A stretch of DNA of 64,000 nucleotides from positions 1 through 64,000 of the forward strand of contig MCFE01000156.1 of NCBI GenBank assembly GCA_002104905.1. Reading direction: 5' to 3'. Below the pieces are notes generated by a model. It was given only the letters and a program-made list of their open reading frames with translations. It was not told where the DNA came from and searched no databases. The DNA is from Basidiobolus meristosporus CBS 931.73. Lineage: Eukaryota; Basidiobolomycota; Basidiobolomycetes; Basidiobolales; Basidiobolaceae. The translations under genes and the position numbers were made by a program. How positions within the stretch are numbered: position 1 is the first letter of the stretch; every line of letters begins with the position of its first letter. This document shows positions 9,901-19,385 of this stretch, in pieces.

Positions 9901-10880
9901 ATGTGGATGATCTTATTATAGCCGCCAATAACCTAGAAACATTGGAAGAGACTAAATCCAGCCTATCTAAGGAGTTCAAGATGTCCGATCTAGGAGAACT
10001 TAGTTACAACTTAGGGATTAAGTTCTCCATAGACAGAAGTACCCAGACTATTACCCTAAGCCAATCCAAGTATATTCAAGATATACTAAAGAAGTACAAA
10101 ATGGAAGACTGTAAACCGGCAGCTACCCCAATGGAGACAAACCTTAACTTGGTCAAAACTCAACCAAATCAAGAGAGCTTGGTGCCATCTGAAAGCCCTG
10201 ACTTTCCTTATCAATCTATGGTCGGCAGTCTGATGTATATCATGCTTGGAACACGTCCAGATATCTCATATTCAGTGGGAGTTGTCAGCCAACATAATCA
10301 GAGCTATGGATCTGATCATATTGCAGCAGTTAAGCGGATTTTTAGATACCTAAAAGGAACTGCTGATATCTGCTTAAGATACACTTATAAGGACTCAGAA
10401 CAAGATCTTGTGGGATACTCTGATGCAGATTGGGGACGAAATTTAGAAAACAGAAGATCCACCACAGGATACACCTTTCTTTACTGTCAAGGAGCAATTT
10501 CATGGAATTCAAGAAAGCAACCAACCGTAGCACTTTCTACCACAGAGGCAGAGTATATGGCAGCCTGTGAAGCTACAAAAGAAGCAATGTGGTTAAGAAA
10601 GCTCTTTACAGATTTAGGCCTATGTCAAAAAACGCCTATTACTTTATTTCAAGATAATCAAGGATGTATACAATTAGGTAGAAATCCAACTTTTCATGCT
10701 AGAACCAAGCACATAGATATTAGACATCATTTCATACGTGAAGCTATAGAGAATAACTTAGTTAGCTTAGTTTACTGTCCTACAGATGAAATGATTGCAG
10801 ACATATTTACCAAACCATTAGCTAGAGACAAGTTTGAATATCTTAGGTCAAAATTAGGACTAGTCAGTATGAACATTTAG
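6909..10880 (+). pseudogene. copia Gag-Pol polyprotein with two in-frame stops
   Basis: A single frame of 1323 codons. Gag spans about residues 1-260 with a CCHC knuckle (CNYC...H...C, ~235-248). The protease has DSGAS at ~290. A GAG-pre-integrase zinc motif (HRRFGH...CEAC) follows. The integrase triad is D489, D552, E588 with DNGGEY and D-35-E spacing. Reverse transcriptase has YVDD at ~998-1001. RNase H (SDADW, TEAEYMA, DNQGC, TKHIDIRHH) ends the frame. Stops fall at codon 306 (TAA, 7824, in the protease after the catalytic Asp) and codon 666 (TAG, 8904, in the integrase C-terminus). Element M2 has CAA at the first site and element B has CAG at the second. There is no frameshift. The start ATG (6909) is chosen because it directly follows the LTR. 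Confidence 0.92.
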
Positions 10881-10891
10881 CTGAGTGGGAG
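10881..10891 (+). promoter_or_regulatory. polypurine tract
   Basis: CTGAGTGGGAG sits between the gag-pol stop codon and the 3' LTR. It is conserved before the LTRs at 5473 and 43345. It is the plus-strand priming site expected for an LTR retrotransposon. Confidence 0.75.
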
Positions 10892-11223
10892 TGTTGTAAA
10901 ATTTGTAATTTCCACCTAAATATTCACCTAACTTAGTCACTTAGATCATTACCCTCAAATCCTAGAGAATACTGACCAAATTCCTTGTTGGGATTTACTT
11001 AGAATATTTACCCAGAACATGAAAATTAGATAAGTTGTCCAAACAGCCCCAAACTTTGCACACATGTTCTTGGGACCTTCCTTAACCTATTCCATGTGTT
11101 TGTAATGCCAAGACCAGATAAAAGTATAAATACCACTTTTACATTCAATAAATCATTAAGTGAAAACCACATAATCTACTTGTTGTCCAAATCACTTCCA
11201 ATATCTCCAAGACTCTTACAACA
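10892..11223 (+). repeat. 3' LTR of copia element A
   Basis: 332 bp, TGTTGTAAAATTTG...TCTTACAACA, with the TATAAATA and AATAAAT elements. It lacks about 17 bp present in the 5' LTR. Confidence 0.92.
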
Positions 11224-11298
11224 GACATAAAAGTCAATAAGTTGTCCAAAGATAGCCCAATTAGGCACACATGTTCTTGGACCTTCTTGATCATATTC

Positions 11299-12119
11299 TG
11301 TTGTAGAAATTTGTAATTCCATCCAAATATTCACCTAACTTAGTCACTTAAATTATTACCTTCAAATCCTAGAGTACACTGACCAAATACCTTGTTAGGA
11401 TTTACTTAGAGTATTTTCACCACAATATTGTTGTAAGAATCTTGCAGATATTAGAAGTTATTGGGAGAACAAGTAGATTATGTGGTTTTCACTTAATGAT
11501 TTATTGAATGTAAAGGTAGTATTTATACTTTTAAATGGTCTTGGCATAAAAAAACACGTAGAATAGGCTTAGGAAGGTTCCAAGAACATGTGTGCAAAGT
11601 TTGGGGCTGCTTGAACAACTTGTCTAATTTTCATGCCCTGGGTACCTGATATTTGTTGTAAAGATTTGGATTTCCACGTAAATATTCACCTAACTTAGTC
11701 ACTTAGATTATTACCTTCAAATCCTAGAGAATACTGACCAAAATCCATGTCGGGATTTACTTGAAATATTTACCTCAACATGAAAATTCTCAAAGTTGTC
11801 CAAACAGCCCCAAACTTTGAACACATGTTCTTGGGACCTTCCTAAGCCTATTCTACGTGTTTGTTATGCCAAGACCAGGTAAAAGTATAAATACTACTTT
11901 TACATTCAATAAATCATTAAGTGAAAACCACATAATCTACTTGTTCTCCCAATCACTTCCAATATCTCCAAGACTCTTACAACATATTGTACATGATTTT
12001 TTACTAAGACCAGGTAAAAGTATAAAAATCATTTTTACATTCAATAAATTGTCAGGTGGGAACTACATAATGTACTTGTTCGCGAAATCACTTACTTGCT
12101 CTCCAAAACTCTTAAAACA
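11299..12119. repeat. four copia LTR copies/fragments in mixed orientation
   Basis: 11299-11428 is the 5' part of a plus LTR. 11429-11650 is a minus LTR fragment starting TGTTGTAAGAATCTTG. 11654-11984 is a complete 331-bp plus LTR (solo). About 12003-12119 is a diverged 3' LTR fragment with AAGTATAAAAATC and TTCAATAAATT. The opposed LTRs make an inverted-repeat cluster. This marks the left edge of the gene island. Confidence 0.85.
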
Positions 12120-13246
12120 CCAAGCACTTTCAATATCTCTTTAGTTTTTGAATTATATTATAGGCTTCATACTTGGGTGATTGCAAAATGACTAGTGCAA
12201 ATTAAATATTTATATACATGTTAATCAAAGGCTGCGATTCCTTTCGACAATCAGAAATTCATCAAACTATAACAAATTGCTTCCGAGTTCGAACAGGTTG
12301 GTTACCTGTATATGTGCAGTTTTAGCACTTCCCAGATAATTAGCATTTCCGCAATTCATTCCTTGGCGGATTAGTGGAATGCGATTTGGATTTGGAGTAA
12401 GTTGCCTCAACTTAATTGGCCGAGGCTTACTTCCTCACTGTATATAGATATATATTCATCGTATGACAAAATATGCGAGAATCTGAGAACCCTAAGAGAT
12501 CCAACTTTTCAGGTAAAAATGCAGGGACTTTATCAGATGAGCGTCGCATATCCTAATAATAGACATCTCAAGTATAGGTATCAGCACCTGTATCGGAGTA
12601 TATAAGTAAATAGTATTGGAGAGGTATCAGAGGGTAGTGCACATGTATTAGCACAAATGCACTTTATCATCATGTCTCGATGATACGACGGGTAAAAACA
12701 CAACTCTTCGTAGGCAGTCATACAAACATATCGATCATCCATTACACTGCTTTGATAGTACACCTCGCAACGACACAGTATGCACACCATACTGTACTGC
12801 GGAGTACTTATAAAGGCAAGAATCCCAATGTGCAGCCCCCCCATTCCAACCAGATACCTCCTCTCACGCTCGATTGGGTATCATCTTGGCATTTTGTATG
12901 ATCCAACCGTATCTAACCGTATCATCAGTCCTGCTACCGGCTCGTAAGTCGCCCAAGTCTGGTCAGATTGGAAGAGGCTACCCATGAGATGATAATCTAT
13001 GGAGGATACCCAGTCTCCAAGTATGTGTCTAGCTCGTCGGATATTTTTAACTAGGCGATTCAGAGCCGAAAAATGTTTTTATCCAATTGATTTGCATTAT
13101 CCTTATGAAGGCCCTAAGAAGTACATATATATTTGTTTGTTGTATTATTCTGGATCTCTTATGAAAACAACTCGACGCTATCGGGGAAGATGACGTCACT
13201 GCCATTCCAGTCTTCAATCGGGTTAGGTGAGCGGAATTTTGCTCCA
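12120..13246. other. intergenic, no gene seen
   Basis: Unique sequence from the last LTR relic to the promoter of the deacetylase gene. Only short ORFs without protein-like composition, and no RNA gene recognised. Confidence 0.5.
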
Positions 13247-13254
13247 ATATATAA
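13247..13254 (+). promoter_or_regulatory. candidate TATA box of the deacetylase gene
   Basis: ATATATAA lies about 45 bp before the ATG at 13296, a spacing similar to that of other TATA boxes in the island. Confidence 0.4.
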
Positions 13255-13295
13255 CGATGCTGGTCTTCCACTTTGTAAAGGACCATTAGGAACCT

Positions 13296-14510
13296 ATGGA
13301 AAAACAAGCGAGAATAACAAAAATCGTCAACGCTCGGGCGATACGTGCTGGCCAAATAATTGTTGGTGAGGATTTCTACGTCCAAGAGGGCAAGTTTGTG
13401 AATCCCAAGAGTGTATATCTAGAGGACCCTTCCCAGCCTGTAGACGTTATCGATGCAAAGAATGCCCTCATGTCTCCTGGATATATTGATGTCCAGGTAA
13501 ATGGTGGACTTGGTATAGATTTCACGAGTGTTAGGAGCAACATCTCCCAAGGGCTTGACAAGGTCGCCAAGTTTCTTCTCAAATGCGGTTGCACTTCGTT
13601 TTGTCCTACAGTTGTCAGTTCTAACTCCGAGTTCTATACTGAAACACTAAGTCAGTATGCCCCTCGTCCAGGAAGCATTCACCACGGCGCCGAGGTTCTT
13701 GGTCTACATCTAGAAGGGCCTTTTATCTCCCCTCAAAGACTTGGTGCTCATGACAAGACCACTGTTCGCCAAGCCCCTAATGGAATAGAGGATTTTAAGC
13801 AGTGCTACAACTTGAATGCAAAGAATACGCAATACATATCGCTGATTACTGTTGCACCGGAGGTTGAAGGTGTGTTGGATACCATCCCACATCTCGTCAA
13901 AGAAAACTTTGTCGTCAGCGTGGGCCACTCCGATGCAACCAACGCCCAGGCGGAGAAGGCCATCGAGAATGGAGCCACCATGGTCACACATATGTTTAAT
14001 GCTATGCGTCCCTTCCACCACAGAGATCCTGGAATCATTGGCCTCTTAGCTGGTGAATCTAAACCGAGACCCTACTATGGGATTATATGTGATGGTGTTC
14101 ATTGCCATCCAAGTGCGGTTAAGCTCGCTCACTACTCTCATCCTAAGGGAGCGGTGCTGGTTTCGGACTGCGCCAGCGTAACTGGATTACCGCCCGGTCA
14201 ATATACCCACGGAACCAACCACATTTTAGTCGACAAAACTGAAGAGCGGGTGTTTGTGGCGGGGACCGAAACGCTAGCCGGCTCCGTCATGACCATCGAC
14301 AAGTGTGTCAAGAACTACCGCCAGTTCACTGGATGCTCCATTGTCGAAGCTATCGAGGCTGCCACTTTGCACCCCGCGCAGGTTTTGAATATTACCGCTG
14401 CAAAAGGTAGCTTAGAGGTAGGTGTAGATGCGGACTTCCTATTTTTGGATGATGAGTTGAACGTCATGCGAGTCTTTGTTGGTGGTGAGGAAGTAGATAT
14501 ACAAGCATAG
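13296..14510 (+). CDS. NAG2/nagA-like: N-acetylglucosamine-6-phosphate deacetylase
   Basis: 404 residues in one exon, the usual length for the NagA/AMDHD2 family. It hydrolyses GlcNAc-6-phosphate to glucosamine-6-phosphate and acetate in amino-sugar catabolism and chitin recycling, in the cytosol. The visible amidohydrolase motifs are PGYIDVQVNGG (61-71), HLEGPFIS (138-145, metal-binding Glu140), GHSDA (210-214, His211), THMFNAM (231-237, His232), DGVHCHP (266-272) and the catalytic Asp in LVSDC (Asp291). All key residues are present, so the enzyme should be active. The segment after Asp291 reads CASVTGLPPGQY, where many family members have A-x-x-A/G; this is a mild variation. The start codon lies ~50 bp after a TATA-like box. 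No other GlcNAc-catabolic gene is adjacent. Confidence 0.93.
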   Translation: MEKQARITKIVNARAIRAGQIIVGEDFYVQEGKFVNPKSVYLEDPSQPVDVIDAKNALMSPGYIDVQVNGGLGIDFTSVRSNISQGLDKVAKFLLKCGCTSFCPTVVSSNSEFYTETLSQYAPRPGSIHHGAEVLGLHLEGPFISPQRLGAHDKTTVRQAPNGIEDFKQCYNLNAKNTQYISLITVAPEVEGVLDTIPHLVKENFVVSVGHSDATNAQAEKAIENGATMVTHMFNAMRPFHHRDPGIIGLLAGESKPRPYYGIICDGVHCHPSAVKLAHYSHPKGAVLVSDCASVTGLPPGQYTHGTNHILVDKTEERVFVAGTETLAGSVMTIDKCVKNYRQFTGCSIVEAIEAATLHPAQVLNITAAKGSLEVGVDADFLFLDDELNVMRVFVGGEEVDIQA

Positions 14511-16935
14511 ACACTTCATCTACTGCTCCAATATAGTGCACACATCCCAGACATAATAAAGAAGCCTCTCCATCCTTAGTGCCATGAAGTGGTCATTAAT
14601 TGCTGGTGTGCGAGGAGCTAGTCTTCCTAATTCGCTAAGCAATGCACCATTGCGCTAGTTGCACTAGATTAGGAGTAGATCGTACCATAGCATCTTGTGC
14701 ACTTTTAGCCCGGCGGAAAGATCGGCAAATAGCAACTGGCAGGTGGGACCTGCGTTTGCGTTCCTATAGAACGGCCGAAGATCTCCGACGTATCGGCGGG
14801 CTTCCTGATGAGTGAAGGGCCTACGAGTTTGAGACTGGTTGCTTGCTGAGGGCATCCAGGGGAACGATACTACGATCTATGTATACGAAATTAGATTCAT
14901 CTACCTGCAGAACCATGAGGAGCATGTTTCACAAACCCCTGATGATGCAGAGACTGGTGGATGTATGTGATATTGGACATCCACCGATACACAGCGTTCG
15001 AAGGATCAGATGAGCCCCAGGATAATCACCCAGAGGATGGACTTGGGACAAATGCAACGAATGGCAGCATGAGCAAGGTTTGTTTTTGCTGATATCGACA
15101 TCGGCCTTGCATAGCGGCCCACATGCAAGAAACACACGATAACTGAAGCTTCTGTAACGGCTCCTAACGCTCTCCAGCCCAGAACACCCCGCTGCTTCAA
15201 GCAAACCCTGATGGAATAGATTAAATGCAACCAGACACCGAGGATGTTTAAAGAGCCGGTAGTAACGTGCTTTGATATATCTGCGGCTTTCCTAGCTGTC
15301 GGGGAGATATATTCTCCTCGCTCCTTCCCCTACCTTGCTGGAAATCGCTCGAGGTCGCATTGAGTGTAAGACACACATCGCTGGCGTTCACAATGCTCAG
15401 AGCATCGAGCCAGAGCCGGTGGCCCCGTAGAACACTCTATGCATGACTTTCCCTTCCTGTTCCGGGTTTATGGCTGGAGCCATCTTCAGGCCGGCAGCTT
15501 GGCGGTCTGCAACGCAGTCTGGAAACATCGGAAAAACCTGATGTCCCATGCACCCCTGGGTTCAAATCGCCCTTAGCATGGCGGCAATTTCGATTGCATC
15601 AATCTCGCACATAGACCCTACGCGTCATGATCTCCTGTTATAACATTTGTTTCGTTCAGCTTGTTGAGCCTTAGGCAGACCGTTTTAGAGCATGCAAGTA
15701 CTAACACTAATACTACTTACTCGGCGAATCCACGACTGGTTTGGCAGATGTTGACCTATGCACATAGATTGACGCGGCCTTCATCAGCCCGGGTCATCTG
15801 ATTTACTGCAACCCAATATCGGTGGTACGGAGAGCACTTCCCGTCACTCTTGTCTGGACATCAATGCAGCATCTGGATTCGTGGTGTGAGTAGCATTGAT
15901 CTCGGATAATTCAGATTATCCATGATGTTTGATACGCTCCTCCACGGCCTGAACAATCCGGTCCAAATGCACTTGCATTCTATAATGCCATCGCCCAGTG
16001 TCGATTATCCGCTCCCCCCAGTGTACGACATGATTGGCTGGCTCCTGTTCAGAGCGATGTGGAAAAAAGCGCGCTTTGCGAGACTCATATTTGTGAGACA
16101 TCCCGGCCTCTGCATCCAATAACCTGTTTGGGCAATCATCGCTTTTATGTCCCTAGGTTACAAGTGATTTGGGGGAGATATCATCGTATTAATTACTCGG
16201 ACAATCATGAAATCAACCTGTCCTTAGGTTTTCTTCACTCTCCTGGATCAAACCTGATTGAAGAGGCCTATTTGGGAAAGGATATTGTCAGCCGTATCAA
16301 CTCTTTCCAAGAAAAAGGATACTCCTTCAGCTCATCACCTGCCGATTACTTGAGAAGGGAAACCCACTACAGGCCTTTTGCATGCAATTCCTAGGCCTCT
16401 GACAGCATTTGATCGATATCTGATCAAGAATTGGATGAGCCTTTTCTTTTCCCTGGCACAACTGACCTCCCCGAACTGCTTGAGGAGAATCTGACCTTGG
16501 GAATAATCCTTTCAAACCTCGATTGCATAACTCCTTAGCAATTGCAGTTTTTCCCTCGTTGTATTTTTGTGGTCAATTAACCCAGCGGCATCCCCTTGTA
16601 CAGCATCTTGTCATTTCTCTGCCCAGTTTCTACGGAGAACAAGTAGTAGTGAATAGACACTCACGCTTCGTATATTTCCATTTTAAAGCAAGCCAGCGGA
16701 CAACTTCACTTCCATAGGGCTGGTGTAGGTTTGCTGTATCATATTTTTGGAGACTCCGTTTTCGTTTACTGTGGTTGTTTCTAGTCTCCAACAAAACCAG
16801 TCAAAGAAGAGGTAAAAAAGCCCCTCTTGCCAAAACCCTTGTTGAGTGCCTTCATTACTCCACACGAGAACAATATAGAGTTTTTTGAGTACTTGTGGTT
16901 CCCCTATTTAGACTCGTTCATTTTAATCGTACAAT
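14511..16935. other. intergenic, 2.4 kb, no gene supported
   Basis: No ORF with recognisable motifs. The longest (16059-16394, 111 codons) has no family resemblance. GGGTTCAAATC near 15550 resembles a tRNA B box, but no tRNA fold could be built around it. Sequence composition is like the rest of the island. Confidence 0.45.
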
Positions 16936-17682
16936 ATGGAGCTCAACGACTGGCTATTTACCCAAGAAGACCTGGCGCACTCCCCTACCATATGTGATGG
17001 ATTAAGCTGGGAGAAAGAGCAGCGGTTGAGACAAAAAGGAATAGACTTCATTGTCAAAATCGGGCAATCGCTGCAACTATTTCCCACCACAACATACATA
17101 GCTGGGTTATATTTTCATCGGTTCTACACGCGACAAAGCTTCCGGACGTATCATCACTATGATCTGGCTGGAGCCTGCTTGTATGTAGCAATCAAAGCAG
17201 AAGAGGATTTCAGAGAACACTGTCCGGAGGAGATAGCGAAACAAACTTGTCGATTATTTCAGGAATGTACCATGGTATCACTCAAAACAAGGGAACATCC
17301 GAAAAACGATAGTTTAGACCAAGATGTAATACGTTGGCAGGAGACAATTTATTATCACGAAGAAATCCTTTTAGAAACCCTATGTTTTGATTTACACCTA
17401 GATTTACCCTACAAATATCTCTTTGAGGCCTTGAAACGATGCGGCGCTTCACAAAAGCATACGCTCTTGGCTACTAGGATTGCGAGCGACTTCATACGTA
17501 CGCCGCTCTGCTTACTCTATTCATCCAAGGTCCTAGCCGGGGTCGCTATATCGCAAAGCTGCCAGCTGCTCCAAAATCCGTTGATCGACCAACAAACGCT
17601 GAAGCCTTGGCGAGAGGTACTTGGTCTAGAGCCAACGCTAATCAAAGAAGCCACTGAGACGTCTAATCAAGTCACCTTGTGA
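16936..17682 (+). CDS. cyclin, K/T/Ctk2 type (transcriptional CDK partner)
   Basis: 248 residues, single exon. The N-terminus has the layout of transcription-associated cyclins (cyclin K/T/C/L, fungal Pch1/Ctk2): WLFTQEDL at 6-13, SPT...DG...W-E-KE at ~16-28, then the cyclin box with GIDFIVKIGQSL (~35-46), YFHRFYTRQSF (~59-69) and ACLYVAIKAEEDFRE (~79-93). A second, shorter cyclin fold is likely at ~140-225 (ETLCFDLHLDLPYKYLFEAL). Such cyclins bind CDK9/CDK12-type kinases that phosphorylate RNA polymerase II. The exact subfamily cannot be settled by eye. The protein is short, with no C-terminal extension. The ATG at 16936 is just before the conserved N-terminal motif. Confidence 0.85.
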   Translation: MELNDWLFTQEDLAHSPTICDGLSWEKEQRLRQKGIDFIVKIGQSLQLFPTTTYIAGLYFHRFYTRQSFRTYHHYDLAGACLYVAIKAEEDFREHCPEEIAKQTCRLFQECTMVSLKTREHPKNDSLDQDVIRWQETIYYHEEILLETLCFDLHLDLPYKYLFEALKRCGASQKHTLLATRIASDFIRTPLCLLYSSKVLAGVAISQSCQLLQNPLIDQQTLKPWREVLGLEPTLIKEATETSNQVTL

Positions 17683-17691
17683 AACCCTTGG

Positions 17692-17717
17692 TATATATAT
17701 ATATATATATATATATA
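17692..17717. repeat. (TA)n microsatellite
   Basis: About 12 uninterrupted TA dinucleotides directly after the cyclin stop codon, in the 3' untranslated region. Confidence 0.9.
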
Positions 17718-17800
17718 CATTTCTTTTTGAGCAGATGAAATAGTCTCCACAGGCCATAAGAATCAATCCAGACCCAACACAACTCCCACATACGAATTTT

Positions 17801-17986
17801 CTATGCCAGCCCCTCTGCCATAGTCATATTTTGTTGATTCCCTGCCACCACCAGCCTCTGGGATCCAGTGGCGAAGGCAAAAAATTCAATCATTTCCTGG
17901 GAATACGAATCACTCTCCCTAGCGTGTAACCTCCGTTCCTTCTTGTTGAAGTTTACACCGAGGAGCGACGTTTTTGCATGTAACAT
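17801..17986 (-). CDS. possible small protein, 61 residues
   Basis: An ORF from ATG 17986 to 17801. The product has a basic, mixed-charge N-half (NKKERRLHARES) and a C-half with hydrophobic clusters (EMIEFFAFATGSQRLVVAGN). There is no signal peptide and no recognised family. TA-rich sequence ~40-90 bp upstream could act as a TATA region. Composition looks protein-like, but nothing else supports it. Confidence 0.22.
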   Translation of the reverse strand: MLHAKTSLLGVNFNKKERRLHARESDSYSQEMIEFFAFATGSQRLVVAGNQQNMTMAEGLA

Positions 17987-18156
17987 GAACGTAATTCTAC
18001 ATTTACCACGGCAAATGCATCCCTCGTTTGCAGATATTAATATATATATATGTATATATAAACGCATATGTGTACCTATACGCAATGGACTCTTTATACA
18101 ATGCATCCATGTAGTTCTGAAACGCTGCTAAGTTCTGATCAATCTCCAGATAACAA

Positions 18157-18348
18157 ATGAGCCTCACCACATCAGCCAATCACCTGAAAATGAGCCAGTT
18201 TCTCGGACGAATGCTGGTACGATCTCAAACATCATCTAAAATCATGCAAATCAGCGCTGGCCCGTCATTGGCCGGATTAATTCCTGAGGTTGACCCGCGA
18301 GGACCAACGGTGCCCCTGAGTGATCCCGTGTTTAAGCCTACTCAATGA
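18157..18348 (+). CDS. possible small protein, 63 residues
   Basis: An ORF with a TATATATAAACG stretch ~100 bp upstream, although other ATGs lie between. The C-terminal half is Pro/Gly/Ser-rich (GLIPEVDPRGPTVPLSDP). No recognised motif. It is kept because the island contains other TATA-driven short genes. It may be chance. Confidence 0.22.
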   Translation: MSLTTSANHLKMSQFLGRMLVRSQTSSKIMQISAGPSLAGLIPEVDPRGPTVPLSDPVFKPTQ

Positions 18349-19099
18349 GAAACGAGGCCTAATTGGAGGCTTTGGAAGGCTTGCGTTTCTCTCTCGCCCT
18401 TCCACCAAGGTGTCTTGCAGCCCTTGGGTCCCATCAAACCTATGTCATTGTGTTTGACGCTGGAAGCATTAGCAGTGGTTGGTTTGGCTCTGGTGGTACA
18501 TTGAATACTGCCTAATATCGTTTTTGATATGAGGGCAATTTCTGGGGGCTAAGTGGGATTGGTGTAGCGGTGATCGATAGGCTGGCATAGCCGCTCGCTT
18601 ACCCATATCTGTTCGACTCATTACAGCCAGGCTGTGAAGTCCCATCACCCCCCCCCCCCAAATACTGCTAACTGGATCGATGAATTCATACCTACGTCAG
18701 GAAGCTTCAAGTCTAGACAAATCGCTCGATCGATCGAGCTGGATGCGGATGAAATCTCCGATGTCGAGACACAGTTACTATATACAAAATCGATCAGAAG
18801 TAATCCCCATTTTTGAGTTGACAAAGGCGAGACCCGAATCTCACTTCCCAGCAATTTGCCCCCAACCTCGCGGCCAAGAGCGACTACTACCGCGGCGAAG
18901 GGATCGATTATCACACATGATCTCGTGGGGATGATTGGGAAGCGAAAGGAACGGTGTGGATTGGTGCGAGGATGAATCATTTATTTACAATTATTTCGTA
19001 TCGATATGTCCAGAGATTAGTTTTGGCAAGTAGTAAAAGCGCTAGCAGCATTAGTGTATATTTGGTTGCCGGAGTGGATGGTATGTACAGATGATGGGT
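18349..19099. other. intergenic, no gene seen
   Basis: Short ORFs in several frames without motifs. A C-tract of about 12 (18647-18659) and a GATCGATCGAT-like stretch near 18725-18740 are the only local features. Confidence 0.45.
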
Positions 19100-19243
19100 C
19101 TAGCATTCCTGGGCCTGCTTGAGCATAAGGTGCAGAACGATGTAGCGGTAGCGTAGGGCTAGTTCTTGGTGGTAGAGGACGCATTCATCATTGGAGGACG
19201 AGTTGTTGGGGAGGCTCTCAACAGGGCGGGTTGATTGCGACAT
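19100..19243 (-). CDS. small YHQ/RYRYI-family protein, member 1 (47 aa)
   Basis: A short ORF (ATG at 19243, stop TAG at 19102-19100) whose C-terminus (YHQELALRYRYIVLHLMLKQ) matches two other small ORFs in this window at 26919 and 27772. The N-half is Ser/Asn-rich and unrelated between members. The C-half should be an amphipathic, basic helix. There is no signal peptide and no membrane segment. A TATATAAG box lies ~135 bp upstream (19378-19385, minus strand). A longer in-frame reading starts at 19531, but it passes through the TATA box and matches no paralogue, so the short start is preferred. The function is unknown. Confidence 0.6.
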   Translation of the reverse strand: MSQSTRPVESLPNNSSSNDECVLYHQELALRYRYIVLHLMLKQAQEC

Positions 19244-19377
19244 GACTGCCAGTTGTTTGAATACTGTCGAGATATGGTAAGGTAGTGTAAGGCAAAGATG
19301 GCAAGGATGGTAACGCTTGTGTTTGTGCCACGAGTGTCTATTGTGTAGGTTGTCCACCAGTTGGCCAAGCGCCCTGC

Positions 19378-19385
19378 TTATATAT
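19378..19385 (-). promoter_or_regulatory. TATA box of small-protein gene 1
   Basis: Reads TATATAAG on the minus strand, ~135 bp before the ATG at 19243. This leaves a leader of about 100 nt. Confidence 0.5.

Larger units (their letters stand above)
6556..11223 (+). mobile_element. Ty1/copia retrotransposon A, structurally complete
   Basis: Order: 5' LTR 6556-6904, primer-binding site 6905-6916, gag-pol 6909-10880, polypurine tract 10881-10891, 3' LTR 10892-11223. The domain order gag-protease-integrase-reverse transcriptase-RNase H defines the copia class. The two LTRs differ in length (349 and 332 bp): the 3' LTR lacks about 17 bp between GAATATTT and ACCCAGAACATG. The flanking 5-mers (AGTAA and GACAT) do not match, so the element either recombined with another copy or its target duplication has decayed. 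It inserted into, or recombined with, an older LTR on its left. Confidence 0.92.

Noticed and set aside
15540-15575. tRNA-like B box GGGTTCAAATC
   Set aside because: No T stem, acceptor stem or A box at the right distance could be formed.
16059-16394. 111-codon ORF between the deacetylase and cyclin genes
   Set aside because: No motif, no promoter sign, no paralogue.
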